A DNA stretch of 64,000 nt, taken from the NCBI GenBank assembly GCA_965220305.1, contig OZ244817.1, positions 3,162,001-3,226,000 on the forward strand, read 5' to 3'. Each line of letters begins with the position of its first letter. Position 1 is the stretch's first letter. The position numbers were made by a program, and so were the translations under genes. The notes beneath the pieces were generated by a model. It did not search any database, had not been told where the DNA came from, and saw only the letters and a list, made by a program, of their open reading frames with translations. This DNA comes from G965220305 sp965220305 (GTDB lineage: Bacteria; Chloroflexota; Dehalococcoidia; Lucifugimonadales; UBA3495). Positions 1 to 8,920 of the stretch are shown piece after piece.

Positions 1-291
1 CACCAGTCGTTTTGCCAGGGCCACCGCCTCGGTCTGGCCGATGTTCAGGGTGACGCTGAGCTTGTTGCGGTTGACGTTGTGGAACATGGGGTTCTGTTCC
101 GGGTCCGGCTGGTCGCCGACGATAGGCCGTCCCATGCGCATGTAGTCCAGGCGCTGGCGGGTCTCCACCTTGATGACCTCGGCCCCCATGTCGGCCAGTA
201 CCATGCCGGGTATGGCCCCGGCCAATACCCAGCCAAAGTCCAGCACTCGGTAGCCGTGCAACGGGCCGGAGCCCTCGGGTATGCGATTCAT
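1..291 (-). CDS. CaiB/BaiF family III CoA-transferase, N-terminal part (cut by window edge)
   Basis: The minus strand from the ATG at 291 reads 97 codons without a stop and runs off the left edge. The N-terminus contains the Rossmann-like opening typical of family III CoA-transferases (VLDFGWVLAG, then LADMGAEVIKVE), matching the two complete paralogues in this window. These enzymes move CoA between carboxylic acids through an acyl-enzyme intermediate on an aspartate; that residue lies in the missing part. It lies just upstream of, and is co-oriented with, the CoA-transferase ending at 370, so the two may share a transcript. The substrate cannot be inferred. Confidence 0.85.
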   Translation of the reverse strand, partial: MNRIPEGSGPLHGYRVLDFGWVLAGAIPGMVLADMGAEVIKVETRQRLDYMRMGRPIVGDQPDPEQNPMFHNVNRNKLSVTLNIGQTEAVALAKRLV

Positions 292-369
292 GGCGTTTCC
301 GTCCTCATCTACCTATTGAGCCACCTGGTCGGCGTTCCCAGCGCGGTGAAATAAGGGCCGAGGCTCCGG

Positions 370-1593
370 TCAGATTATGCCCGTCTGGTACAGCTTTACC
401 AGTTGCTCTTTGGTATACCCCAGTCCGTCGCACAGGACATCCTCGTTGTGTTGGCCCAGGTAGGGAGCGGGGCGGGACGGCTGCTCCGATGCCCCCGGCA
501 GGGTATAAGGAGGACCGGGGTAGGTAATGGTCCCGGTATCGTCCCTCGGGATGTCCACAAACAGCCCGGCCAGGCTGGGATCGTGCTGCACCTCCTCGTA
601 GGTGCGTACCGGCGCTAGGGGTATCCGGTGTTCCAGGGCCAACTCCAACAGTTCCGCCTTGGTGTAGTCCTTCAGCCAGGCTTCCAAGTAACCGTCCAAC
701 TCATCGGCGTAAAGGTTGTTCATTTCAGTACGGTTGCGGAACCTGGGTTCTCGGGACCACTCTGGGTTGCCCATAAGTTCCAGGATTTGCCGCCATTGGC
801 GTCCCTCGGGGGAGCCGACGAAGATGTAGCCGTCCTTGCAACGCAGAATGCAGTTGGGGTAGGGAAAGTCCAGGGCGTGGTGATCGGTGCGGCGGGTGAC
901 TCGCCACTGGTAGACGGCCATCAGCGCCTCCGGGCCGTTGTACACCCCGGCCATGCTCTCCACCTCGGCGATGTCGATGTGCTGGCCAGAGCCTACTCCT
1001 TCCACCGCCAGCAATGCCATGACAATGGACGATGCGGCGGCCATGCCGGCGAAGTAGCCCACTTCCGGCGTCCCGAAGGTCAGCGGCTCCCGATCGGCGG
1101 AACCCAGCCCCTCGCTGATGCCCCCGGCGGCGGCCAGGTTGATGTCGTAAGCCTTGTAGTTGCGGTAGGGGCCGGTTAGACCGAAGGGGGTTATGGAGGC
1201 CATCACCAGGTCGGGGTTGTGCTGGCGCAGGGCCTCGTAGTCGAGCCCCAGTTGATCCATCCGCTGGCCCGAGTAGTTATGTACCAGCGCGTCCGAACCA
1301 GCTACCAAGTCGTGCAGGATGCTCTGGCCGGTAGGCGTTTCCAGGTTAACGGTTATGCTTCGTTTGTCGGAGTTGAGGTAAAGGAACAAGCCGCTGCGTT
1401 CCGGGTGGGGGTCATCGTTCAGGAAGGGACCATACCGCCGGGAGGCATCGCCGGTCCCGGGCGGTTCGATCTTGGTAACTTCCGCCCCCATATTGGCCAG
1501 CAGCTTGCCGCAGTAGGGGGCGGAGATAAAATCCCCCAGTTCCAGCACTCTCAGTCCTTCCAGCAGGGAGTAGCTCACGTCCGGGCCTCGCAC
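370..1593 (-). CDS. CaiB/BaiF family III CoA-transferase
   Basis: A 407-residue protein, the normal length for the family. It opens with LEGLRVLELGDFISAPYCGK and LLANMGAEVTKIEPPGTGD, the nucleotide-fold start of these enzymes. The catalytic aspartate is probably D150 in the segment GLTGPYRNYKAYD, the position of the acyl-carrying Asp of formyl-CoA transferase. The protein would transfer CoA between acids in the cytoplasm; the acids are unknown. The downstream-read neighbour is the partial paralogue at the window edge, and a CitE-like lyase lies 28 bp upstream on the same strand, so the three probably form one degradative operon. Confidence 0.93.
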   Translation of the reverse strand: MRGPDVSYSLLEGLRVLELGDFISAPYCGKLLANMGAEVTKIEPPGTGDASRRYGPFLNDDPHPERSGLFLYLNSDKRSITVNLETPTGQSILHDLVAGSDALVHNYSGQRMDQLGLDYEALRQHNPDLVMASITPFGLTGPYRNYKAYDINLAAAGGISEGLGSADREPLTFGTPEVGYFAGMAAASSIVMALLAVEGVGSGQHIDIAEVESMAGVYNGPEALMAVYQWRVTRRTDHHALDFPYPNCILRCKDGYIFVGSPEGRQWRQILELMGNPEWSREPRFRNRTEMNNLYADELDGYLEAWLKDYTKAELLELALEHRIPLAPVRTYEEVQHDPSLAGLFVDIPRDDTGTITYPGPPYTLPGASEQPSRPAPYLGQHNEDVLCDGLGYTKEQLVKLYQTGII

Positions 1594-1621
1594 ATTTTGG
1601 TGGGTGAATCAGCCGGCCTAA

Positions 1622-2539
1622 CTAGGGTGCGGTGGTTTCCGATTCCAGGATGCCCCATTCTTTGACCATTGCCAGCATGGCCCGGGCGGTCTCCTCGTGG
1701 GCCACGTCCACCATGTCCCCGGCGTAGGTTACGGCGGCGCTGCCCTCCTGTCTACGGCTTTTCATGGCTTCCAACAGTCCCTGCCAGTGGGCTATCTCCT
1801 CCCGGGAGGGGGTGAACACCTCGTTGACCACCGGCACGTGGGACGGGTGGATGAGGTGCATTCCAGTGTAGCCCAGTTGCTTCAACTGGGTTGCCAGAGT
1901 ACGTAAGCCGTCCAGGTTGTGGATGTCCATCCAGCCGCCGCTGAGGGGATATTGGATCCCGGCGGAGCGGGAGTCCACCAGCACCTTCGACTTGATGAAC
2001 AGGGTCTCGGCGCCCTCCAGGGTCCACTGGAATCCCACCGAGCGGGCGGTGTCGCCACCCTTGCCGCCGCTGCCGCCCATGTGGGCCACCCGGTCTGAGG
2101 CGGTGGCAATTTCGTAGGCGGAGCGGATGCCCTGGGCAGTTTCCAGGGAAGGGTCGATGCAGATGCTGCCGATTTCCATGCCCGCCTTCTGCTCGAAGAA
2201 CTTGAGCAGAATGTCCACCTCCACCACGTCCTTGGGCTCTTGGACCTTGGGGAGCAGAATCCCGTAAATCTGGGGGCAGGTGACGGCTTCCAGGTCGAGT
2301 CCGGTGAGACCGGTTTCCAGGCGGTTGACCCGAACAAAGAGGGTCTGGCCGGCGCTGCCCAACTCCTCCGCCATCTTTCTTACCAGCGCCCGGGCCTCGG
2401 CTTTGCCGGCATCGGGCACCGAGTCTTCCAAGTCCAGGATCAGGGCGTCGGCGCCGTATTGGGGAGCCTTGCGCATCCAGTCCTCTTTATTGCCGGGAAC
2501 GAACATCACCGAGCGTAGGGGCTTGCCCTTGAATCGCAT
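1622..2539 (-). CDS. HpcH/HpaI-type CoA ester lyase (CitE-like)
   Basis: A 305-residue TIM-barrel lyase of the CitE/malyl-CoA lyase group. It starts with RSVMFVPGNKEDWMRKA, followed by GADALILDLEDSVP (metal-binding region), the Arg-containing strand LFVRVNRLETG, and ETAQGIRSAYEIA with the conserved Glu. The family cleaves or forms beta-hydroxyacyl-CoA such as citryl-, malyl- or citramalyl-CoA using Mg2+. Next to CoA-transferases it would fit a pathway that activates a hydroxy diacid and then cleaves it to acetyl-CoA plus a keto acid (inference). The start is supported by GGAGGTGG just upstream of the ATG at 2539. Confidence 0.88.
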   Translation of the reverse strand: MRFKGKPLRSVMFVPGNKEDWMRKAPQYGADALILDLEDSVPDAGKAEARALVRKMAEELGSAGQTLFVRVNRLETGLTGLDLEAVTCPQIYGILLPKVQEPKDVVEVDILLKFFEQKAGMEIGSICIDPSLETAQGIRSAYEIATASDRVAHMGGSGGKGGDTARSVGFQWTLEGAETLFIKSKVLVDSRSAGIQYPLSGGWMDIHNLDGLRTLATQLKQLGYTGMHLIHPSHVPVVNEVFTPSREEIAHWQGLLEAMKSRRQEGSAAVTYAGDMVDVAHEETARAMLAMVKEWGILESETTAP

Positions 2540-2602
2540 GGTTCCACCTCCTCGGCTCTTCTCAATTCAAGATACCATGTCAGCGGAGGCAGCGTCGTAT
2601 TG

Positions 2603-2712
2603 CTGATACGTGAATGAGTTCCTAAACTCCGCTCCCCCACCCTTCTGGATTCCCGCCTTCGCGGGAAAGACGATGGGAAAGTTACCTGTCTAGTGATTCA
2701 TTCACCTATCAG
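2603..2712. repeat. Nested palindromic repeat in the 2540-2888 gap
   Basis: The 349-bp gap holds no gene. It contains a perfect palindrome TTCCCGC-cttc-GCGGGAA at 2650-2667, part of a 26-bp unit (2647-2672) repeated with one mismatch at 31963-31988. Around it is an outer inverted repeat: 2603-2617 (CTGATACGTGAATGA) pairs with 2698-2712 with one mismatch. The arrangement resembles a REP/MITE-like non-autonomous element. No transposase is present. Confidence 0.65.
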
Positions 2713-2888
2713 TAGCAACGGGGGCTGCCCAAGTCAAAGTCGCAGCGGTTGGCCGCTTTTCGCTTCCAGGACCACCGGCGCTTGCCACCGTTCAGGGTAG
2801 CGCCGAGAAATGGGGGGACGGATACGAAACCCGTCCCCCCATTCCAGCCAACAAGCTGCGGCAGCTTTGGCGCAGCTTGCAGCCAAGC

Positions 2889-3605
2889 TCAGCGGCTTAG
2901 CTTCCACGTTTCAATGGTCAGTCTAGCGACCGGGTTACGCCAGTCGTGCATGGCGGGGGTCAGTCCGCCGCCGCCGTGGATGCCAGCGTGGACGTGGACA
3001 AAGCCCTCGGACTCCGCCGGATCCTCGACATGGTTGCCGCAGGGCGGGCCTGGAATATAGTCGCAGTTCTCGGTGTTCGCTTCGCTGCCGGAGTCATAGG
3101 CGGTCAGGTAGATGGTGCGTGACTTGGAGAGGTCGATACCGTTGGCGCCGATGAAGGCGTCGTTGGTGGACACCAACATACTGACCAAGGAAAGATACTG
3201 TTTGTTGTCGTTGACATCGAAGTTGGCGGTAACAGTCTTGCCGGGGGGTATGACCTTAGCATCGCCAAGGGTTGCTACCATGACTTCGGCCACGTTGTTA
3301 TTCGCTTTTGGATCCCATGCTTCCAGCAGGCCGTTGGCGTAGGCATCCTCCGCCATAGCCGCCAGGGCGTCGCTGGCGGGTTGCCCCAGGGCGTAGAGAG
3401 ACCCGGCGTTGTGGTCGTGCCTGGCCATGAATACCGGGGACATTATCTGCCCGCGCGTCAGGTTGGTGATGGATACTTCAGCCTTCATTTGGCTGCCGTC
3501 GCTGCGACCATCACCGGCCGCGCTGAGCATTCCAACGGTTCCAACGGCCAGCAGCGCCAGCACCGCCATAAGCCCGGCCAAGCCGAGGATTGGCTTTTTT
3601 CTCAT
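2889..3605 (-). CDS. Secreted spondin-domain protein
   Basis: A 238-residue protein from the ATG at 3605, preceded by AGAGGT. It begins MRKKPILGLAGLMAVLALLA, a clear signal peptide or membrane anchor. The rest matches the Spondin_N domain: SITNLTRGQIMSPVFMARHD, a loop rich in Ala and Asp, VIPPGKTVTANF, SMLVSTNDAFIG, and a C-terminal GFVHVHAGIHG segment. Bacterial spondin-domain proteins are exported and of unknown function. The open frame extends upstream to 4109, but that part overlaps a membrane gene and lacks a signal peptide, so 3605 is preferred. Confidence 0.85.
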   Translation of the reverse strand: MRKKPILGLAGLMAVLALLAVGTVGMLSAAGDGRSDGSQMKAEVSITNLTRGQIMSPVFMARHDHNAGSLYALGQPASDALAAMAEDAYANGLLEAWDPKANNNVAEVMVATLGDAKVIPPGKTVTANFDVNDNKQYLSLVSMLVSTNDAFIGANGIDLSKSRTIYLTAYDSGSEANTENCDYIPGPPCGNHVEDPAESEGFVHVHAGIHGGGGLTPAMHDWRNPVARLTIETWKLSR

Positions 3606-3703
3606 TTGAGTTACCTCTTGAAATGGATGTGTATTGGATAACCTGATGGGGTTGCGTGTCGCCTTTTGACCGTTTGGGATGGTACAGCCTGAATTATGGC
3701 GTG

Positions 3704-4303
3704 TCAATGCGAGCTGCCGCCTGCACCGTTGGCGGTAGCCCACGGGACTGGCCGCCGGAATAGCACCGCCAGCGAGACCCCGGTAATAGCTCCCACCACC
3801 GCGCCGATTACCAGGCCGAACTCCGGTCCCCCATAGATTATACGCCCGGTGGGTAAGAAAGAAGGAAACAAATAGGCCCCGTAGACTCCCAGGGAGTAAC
3901 CGGCGATGTTGGCCCAAATCCACCATCCGGCCCGGGGGATCCAATGGCTCAATATGGCCCACTGGGACAAGCCTACCCCCAGACCAATCACCGCTCCCAG
4001 GCCCATAAAGGCCGGACCCAATCCCACCGCCTGCAGGATTACCTCCCCCATCACGAAGCTGGCGGCGGAGCCGAGAACCGCCCCGAGAAGGGTGAAGGGG
4101 ACCCACCACAGGGCCTGCCGGGCGCGCCTACGCAGCAACGCCCACTGGAGCAGGCCGATAGCCAGGCCTCCGATGCTCCAACCCCACATTACGCTATCGC
4201 CCAGGGCGAACCCCACGGGGAAGGCCACGGAATAGCCGATTGTACAGGCCAGCCCCCACCAGATGGCGAAGGGCCAATGGGCGGCAGAAGGTCCGGTTTT
4301 CAC
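3704..4303 (-). CDS. Polytopic membrane protein with internal repeat, function unknown
   Basis: A 199-residue very hydrophobic protein, start GTG at 4303. It has about five or six membrane segments and an internal repeat of the type GLLQWALLRRRARQALWWVP and GLSQWAILSHWIPRAGWWIW, each following a Gly-rich helix. Proteins with this QW-x-L-x-R-x6-WW pattern occur in Cyanobacteria and Chloroflexota without an assigned function. It lies about 100 bp upstream of the spondin gene on the same strand and might be co-transcribed. Confidence 0.75.
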   Translation of the reverse strand: MKTGPSAAHWPFAIWWGLACTIGYSVAFPVGFALGDSVMWGWSIGGLAIGLLQWALLRRRARQALWWVPFTLLGAVLGSAASFVMGEVILQAVGLGPAFMGLGAVIGLGVGLSQWAILSHWIPRAGWWIWANIAGYSLGVYGAYLFPSFLPTGRIIYGGPEFGLVIGAVVGAITGVSLAVLFRRPVPWATANGAGGSSH

Positions 4304-4465
4304 GCAACGCTTCGCGGCTGGACTGCCCGGTGTGCCGGGAGATGGGTTAGTCCATCCAGCCTGGGCCGGTGACGCCTGAATCTCGGTTGCTGGCTTCCCG
4401 TCATCGAAGATGTCTGTCCTTGTTGAATGGTGACCCCGAAATGTCCCAGCGCCGGTGGAGCGGAC

Positions 4466-5695
4466 CTACACTACCCCCTGCTCCTGGAGTCCATCCAACT
4501 CGGTGTCGCTCAGCCTCAGCAGCTTACCGTATATGTCCCGGTTGTGCATCCCCAGGGTCGGAGCCCCGGGCAGGTCGGGCAGGGGGCCGTCGGAGAAGAT
4601 GACGGGAAAGCCGGAGGAGATGCCGGGCACCGGCTCGCCCATGCCCGCGTGGCGCATGGGCAGTAGACTGCCGCGACGGTAGAAATGATCGTCGGCCATC
4701 ACTTCCGCCACGTCCCGCACCGGGCCGCAGGGCACGTCGGCCTTTTCCAAGCATTCCAGAGCCTGCTGGCGGGTGAGGCCGCCGATGCGCTCTTGTATCT
4801 CTCTGCGGGCCGCATCCACGTTGATGGTGCGATTCTGGTAGCTGTTGAACCGGGGGTCCTCCAACAGCTCCGGCGCTTCCAGGGCCACGGTCAGCCGCCG
4901 CCACTGGTCGTCGCTGGCGGCGGTGAGAATTATGTCGGCGTCCTGGGTGTGGTAGAGGCCGGTAGGCCCGCTGCGGCTGATGTTTCCCGTCCGCAGGGGC
5001 GTCCCGCTCTCCACGTCCTCTTCCAGGTTCTCCATGAACATCAGCGCCGCCAGGGTGTCCATCATGGAAACGTCCAGGTATTGACCGCGCCCGGTGCGCT
5101 CCTTGTCCCGCAGCGCCGCCAGAATGGAGTAGGCGGCGAACATGGGCGTGACCAGGTCGCCGATGTAGAAGCCCACCTTGGTGGGCGGGCCGTCAGCGTC
5201 GCCGTTGATGTCCATCATCCCGCTCATACCCTGAATTTGGGGGTCGTGGGCTGGGCGTGAGGCGTAGGGGCCGGTCTGTCCGTAGCCGGATATGGAGCAG
5301 TAGATGATGCCCGGGTTGACCTGGGATACCTGGTCGTAGCCCAAGCCCAGCCGGGTCATGGACCCGGGGGCCAGGTTTTCCAGCACGATGTCCGATTGCT
5401 TGGCCATGTCCAGGAACATCTGCCGTCCCTGGGGATGTTTGAGGTCCAGGGTAACGCTCTTGACCCCTTGCGTCCGCTTCAAGAACCGGGTAGATACGTC
5501 CTGGTCTGTCTGGGGCGACGAGTGGACTCCCTCGGGGCCGGCGAAGGGGCCGTTGCCCCGCACCGGATCACCCCTGCCGGGTATCTCAACCTTGATTACC
5601 TCGGCTCCCAATCGGGCCAGGTTCATGCTGAGGAATGGCCCGGCCAGGAACACCGTTACGGCCAGGACCCGCAGGTCGTTTAAGGGTTGCATCAT
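4466..5695 (-). CDS. CaiB/BaiF family III CoA-transferase
   Basis: A 409-residue full-length family III CoA-transferase. It has the N-terminal NLARLGAEVIKVEIPGRGDP segment, the GVKSVTLDLKHPQGR strand and the catalytic region GYGQTGPYASRPAHD, where D151 is the likely acyl-accepting aspartate. It differs clearly from the copy at 370-1593, so it is an older paralogue rather than a recent duplication. It faces away from the molybdenum enzyme gene at 5895, with a 199-bp shared upstream region. Substrates unknown. Confidence 0.93.
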   Translation of the reverse strand: MMQPLNDLRVLAVTVFLAGPFLSMNLARLGAEVIKVEIPGRGDPVRGNGPFAGPEGVHSSPQTDQDVSTRFLKRTQGVKSVTLDLKHPQGRQMFLDMAKQSDIVLENLAPGSMTRLGLGYDQVSQVNPGIIYCSISGYGQTGPYASRPAHDPQIQGMSGMMDINGDADGPPTKVGFYIGDLVTPMFAAYSILAALRDKERTGRGQYLDVSMMDTLAALMFMENLEEDVESGTPLRTGNISRSGPTGLYHTQDADIILTAASDDQWRRLTVALEAPELLEDPRFNSYQNRTINVDAARREIQERIGGLTRQQALECLEKADVPCGPVRDVAEVMADDHFYRRGSLLPMRHAGMGEPVPGISSGFPVIFSDGPLPDLPGAPTLGMHNRDIYGKLLRLSDTELDGLQEQGVV

Positions 5696-5894
5696 CTATC
5701 CTCGCTGCCGGTCGTTGTCGGGACCGCCGGGGCTTGCCGAGGGTGCCGGTACGGCCCAGTATACATGGCGTATTTGTAGCTGTACACGCGGCAAAATACT
5801 CCCGATGTATTAGGAACTGCCCAGGGGATATGGTACAATCCCAACTAGGAATTGCGCCCCATTCAATCAATACCACGAGGTGAGGTGGTTAATA

Positions 5895-8180
5895 ATGTCT
5901 AACATTGTGTTGTCAAACACGGAATATAAGGTAGTGGGCACTCGACCCATCCGCCACGACGGCACGGACAAGGTTACTGGCCGGGCCAAGTACGGCGCTG
6001 ACTTCGATATGAGTGGTCTGCTCCAGGGCAAGGTGCTCCGCAGCCCCCACGCCCACGCCCGCATCAAGTCCATCGACACCAGCAAGGCCGAGGCGTATCC
6101 CGGGGTAAAGGCGGTCATCACGGTTAAGGACTTGCCCATTTCCGCAATGGACGACCCCAACCAGAGTATGCGCTTCGCCAGCGACAACGTTCTGGCCCGC
6201 GAAAAGGCCCTTTACAAGGGTCACGCGGTGGCCGCCGTAGTCGCTGACAACCCCCACATCGCCGAGGCGGCCCTGGCGTTGATTGAGGTGGACTACGAGG
6301 TACTGCCCGCCACCATCAACGTGTTGGATGCCATGAAGGACAATGCCCCCTTGGTCCACGAAGACATGACCACCAAGGAGTTGGGCGAGGCGACGGATAA
6401 GCCCAGCAACATTGTGGACCACTTCCGGTACGAGTTGGGCGACCTGGAAAAGGGGTTCGCCGAGGCCGATGTCGTGGTGGAGCGGGAATTCACCACCCAG
6501 ACGGTGCACCAGGGCTACATCGAGCCGCAGAACGCCTCGGCGTTCTGGAACGCCGACGGCCAACTGACGGTGTGGACCAGCACCCAGGGAGCCTTCAACG
6601 CCCGGGAGTCCCTGGCCCAGGTTTTGGACCTGCCGGTCTCCAAGATCAAGGTCGTGCCCATGGAAATTGGGGGCGGCTTCGGGGGCAAGATTCCCATTTA
6701 TCTTGAGCCTCTGGCGGCGCTGCTGTCCAAGAAGACGGGCCAGCCGGTGAAGATGCAGATGACCCGCACCGAGGTTTTCGACAGTACCGGCCCCACCTCC
6801 GCCGCCTGGGTCAAGGTGAAGGTGGGGGCCAACCGGGACGGCAAGATAACCGCCGCCGAGGCTTCTCTGGCCATGGAAGCGGGAGCCTTCCCGGGTTCGC
6901 CGGTAACAATGGGCACCCAATGCTTGTTCGCCCCCTATGAAATCGAAAACGGCGTGGTAGACGGCTACGACGTGCTGGTGAACAAGGCCAAAGTGGCCCC
7001 CTACCGGGCTCCCGGCGCACCCATCGCCGCCTTTGGCGGGGAGCAGGTAATAGACGAAATTGCCGGGAAGCTGGGCATAGACCCCATCGAGTTCCGCCTG
7101 CGCAACGCCTCGAAGGAAGGTACCCGCCGCATCGATGGACCGGTCTTCCCCGTCGTCGGCAACGTGGAAACCGTTGAGGCGGCCCGGGCCACCGAGCACT
7201 ACAACAGTCCCCTGGAAGGACCCTACCGGGGTCGCGGCGTAGCGTCGGGCTTCTGGTTCAACATCGGGTTGCAGTCCAGTTGCAGCATCAGCGTCAACGG
7301 AGATGGCACCATCACCCTGGTGGAAGGCTCCACCGACATCGGCGGCACCCGGGCCTCCATTGCCATGCAGGCCGCCGAGGTCCTAGGCATCCCCGCCGAG
7401 GACGTGCATCCCAGCGTCGGCGACACCGATTCCGTGGGTTACACCTTCCTCACCGGAGGCAGCCGCACCACCTACGCCAGCGGCTGGGCGGCCTACGAGG
7501 CGGCCCAGGACATCAAGAGCAAGATGATTGACCGGGCCTCCACCATTTGGGAGGTCTCCGCCGAGGACATCGACCTGGTGGACGGAGTATTCCAGCACAA
7601 GTCGGACCCGGACCTGAAGCTGACCTTCAAGGAGCTGGCGAGCCAGCTCAACGGCACCGGCGGCCCCATATCCAGCCAGGTCAGCGTTGACCCGCGCCGG
7701 GCCGGCGGAGCCTTCAGCACCCACATTGCGGACGTGGAAGTGGACCCGGATACTGGCAAAGTGACGGTCCTGCGGTACACCGCGGTGCAGGACGCCGGCA
7801 AAGCCATCCATCCCAGCTACGTGGAAGGCCAGATGCAGGGCGGCGTTGTCCAGGGCATCGGCTGGGCCCTGAACGAAGAGTATTTCTTCAACCAAACCGG
7901 GGAAATGGCTAACTCCAGCTTCCTGGACTACCGTATGCCCACCTCCTTGGACCTGCCCATGATTGACACCGTAATCGTGGAGGTGGCCAATCCCGGGCAT
8001 CCCTACGGCGTCCGGGGGGTGGGCGAAGTGCCCATAGTTCCCCCGATGGCAGCGGTAGCCAACGCCGTAGCCAACGCCATCGGCATCCGGATGACCGACC
8101 TGCCCATGTCCCCCGATGCCATCCTGGAGGCCCTCTGGAAGGAGCACGGCCAACCCGCCGGACTACAGGCGGCTGACTAG
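5895..8180 (+). CDS. Xanthine dehydrogenase/CO dehydrogenase-type molybdopterin subunit
   Basis: A 761-residue molybdenum hydroxylase large subunit. The start is the ATG at 5895 after GAGGTGAGGTGG; an in-frame GTG at 5880 lies inside that site. It opens with the hammerhead domain (RPIRHDGTDKVTGRAKYGAD) and continues with cofactor motifs EIGGGFGGK and APYRAPGAP, and the C-terminal GVRGVGEVP containing the catalytic Glu. The PYRAPG loop differs from the AYRCSFR of form I CO dehydrogenase, so CO oxidation is unlikely; an aldehyde or N-heterocycle hydroxylase is more probable. The usual FAD and 2Fe-2S subunit genes are not adjacent. Confidence 0.92.
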   Translation: MSNIVLSNTEYKVVGTRPIRHDGTDKVTGRAKYGADFDMSGLLQGKVLRSPHAHARIKSIDTSKAEAYPGVKAVITVKDLPISAMDDPNQSMRFASDNVLAREKALYKGHAVAAVVADNPHIAEAALALIEVDYEVLPATINVLDAMKDNAPLVHEDMTTKELGEATDKPSNIVDHFRYELGDLEKGFAEADVVVEREFTTQTVHQGYIEPQNASAFWNADGQLTVWTSTQGAFNARESLAQVLDLPVSKIKVVPMEIGGGFGGKIPIYLEPLAALLSKKTGQPVKMQMTRTEVFDSTGPTSAAWVKVKVGANRDGKITAAEASLAMEAGAFPGSPVTMGTQCLFAPYEIENGVVDGYDVLVNKAKVAPYRAPGAPIAAFGGEQVIDEIAGKLGIDPIEFRLRNASKEGTRRIDGPVFPVVGNVETVEAARATEHYNSPLEGPYRGRGVASGFWFNIGLQSSCSISVNGDGTITLVEGSTDIGGTRASIAMQAAEVLGIPAEDVHPSVGDTDSVGYTFLTGGSRTTYASGWAAYEAAQDIKSKMIDRASTIWEVSAEDIDLVDGVFQHKSDPDLKLTFKELASQLNGTGGPISSQVSVDPRRAGGAFSTHIADVEVDPDTGKVTVLRYTAVQDAGKAIHPSYVEGQMQGGVVQGIGWALNEEYFFNQTGEMANSSFLDYRMPTSLDLPMIDTVIVEVANPGHPYGVRGVGEVPIVPPMAAVANAVANAIGIRMTDLPMSPDAILEALWKEHGQPAGLQAAD

Positions 8181-8221
8181 GGGTGGCCCCAAGCCACGGG
8201 TAGGGTCTCACTTGGACCAGG

Positions 8222-8264
8222 AATCCCCCCAACCTCCGTTGCAATGGGGGTTCGGGGGGATTTT
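8222..8264 (+). terminator. Rho-independent terminator after the molybdenum hydroxylase
   Basis: AATCCCCCC pairs with GGGGGGATT across an A/C/G-rich loop and is followed by TTTT. It sits 40 bp after the stop codon at 8180. Confidence 0.7.
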
Positions 8265-8310
8265 AATTGGCGGCAAATAACATCAAGAAGCATCGCTCAG
8301 GAGGAACGAC

Positions 8311-8859
8311 ATGGCTAGAGTGCCTTTCGCAACCCGGGATTCCATGACTCCCCAGGGCCAAGAGGTCTGGGACGATATTGAGGGCAGCCGGGGCGGCGTG
8401 GCCCGCAATTATGCTGCCCTGTTGAACAACCCCCAGGCTGCTGGAAGTTTCGCGGCCCTGGGCGGCTACGTTAGGTTCGAGACTCCCCTGGACCCCCGGG
8501 TGAAGGCCCTGGCCGTGCTGACGGCGGCCCGGGAAGCCTCCGGCCACTACGTTTGGACGGTAAACCAGCGGTCGGCCAAGGAAGCCGGCATCAGTGACGA
8601 CATCATCGCCGCCATCCACGAGTACCGGGCGCCGGTGGGCCTGGATGCCAAGGACGCTGCCGTGGTGCAATTCGTCTTGGAATTGCTGCGCCAACACCGC
8701 ATTTCCGACGCTACTTTTGAGGCCCTCCGCGACCAGATTGGCGACGCGGCGATTATCGACATGTTGGTGGTGGTGGCCTATTACCACGGGCTGGCCCACA
8801 GCTTGCAAGCCCTGGAAGTTGAGCTGCCCGAGGGCGTCGCCACGGCGTTGCAGTATTAG
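8311..8859 (+). CDS. Carboxymuconolactone decarboxylase/AhpD-like protein
   Basis: A 182-residue helical protein of the CMD/AhpD fold; ATG after AGGAGG. The family core is visible: LDPRVKALAVLTAAREASGHYVWTVN, QRSAKEAGISDDIIAAI, then DAKDAAVVQFVLELL and IDMLVVVAYYHGLAHSL. The CxxC of peroxidase members is absent, with HYVWTVN at the corresponding place, so thiol peroxidase activity is unlikely. It resembles the CMD-like proteins found beside aromatic or heterocyclic degradation genes. A terminator separates it from the molybdenum hydroxylase, so it is probably transcribed on its own. Confidence 0.85.
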   Translation: MARVPFATRDSMTPQGQEVWDDIEGSRGGVARNYAALLNNPQAAGSFAALGGYVRFETPLDPRVKALAVLTAAREASGHYVWTVNQRSAKEAGISDDIIAAIHEYRAPVGLDAKDAAVVQFVLELLRQHRISDATFEALRDQIGDAAIIDMLVVVAYYHGLAHSLQALEVELPEGVATALQY

Positions 8860-8920
8860 GGGAGCAACGGCTTGGTCCGGCGCGGGGGCTGAGGGGGCGG
8901 CCCTGGCGAAGGCAAAAAAG

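Noticed and set aside
2889..4109. Open frame of 406 codons as one protein
   Set aside because: The upstream 168 codons overlap the membrane-protein gene at 3704-4303 in another frame; the signal peptide and Shine-Dalgarno site mark the start at 3605.
5895..8180. Aerobic CO dehydrogenase large subunit (CoxL)
   Set aside because: The form I loop AYRCSFR is absent and no CoxM or CoxS genes are adjacent.
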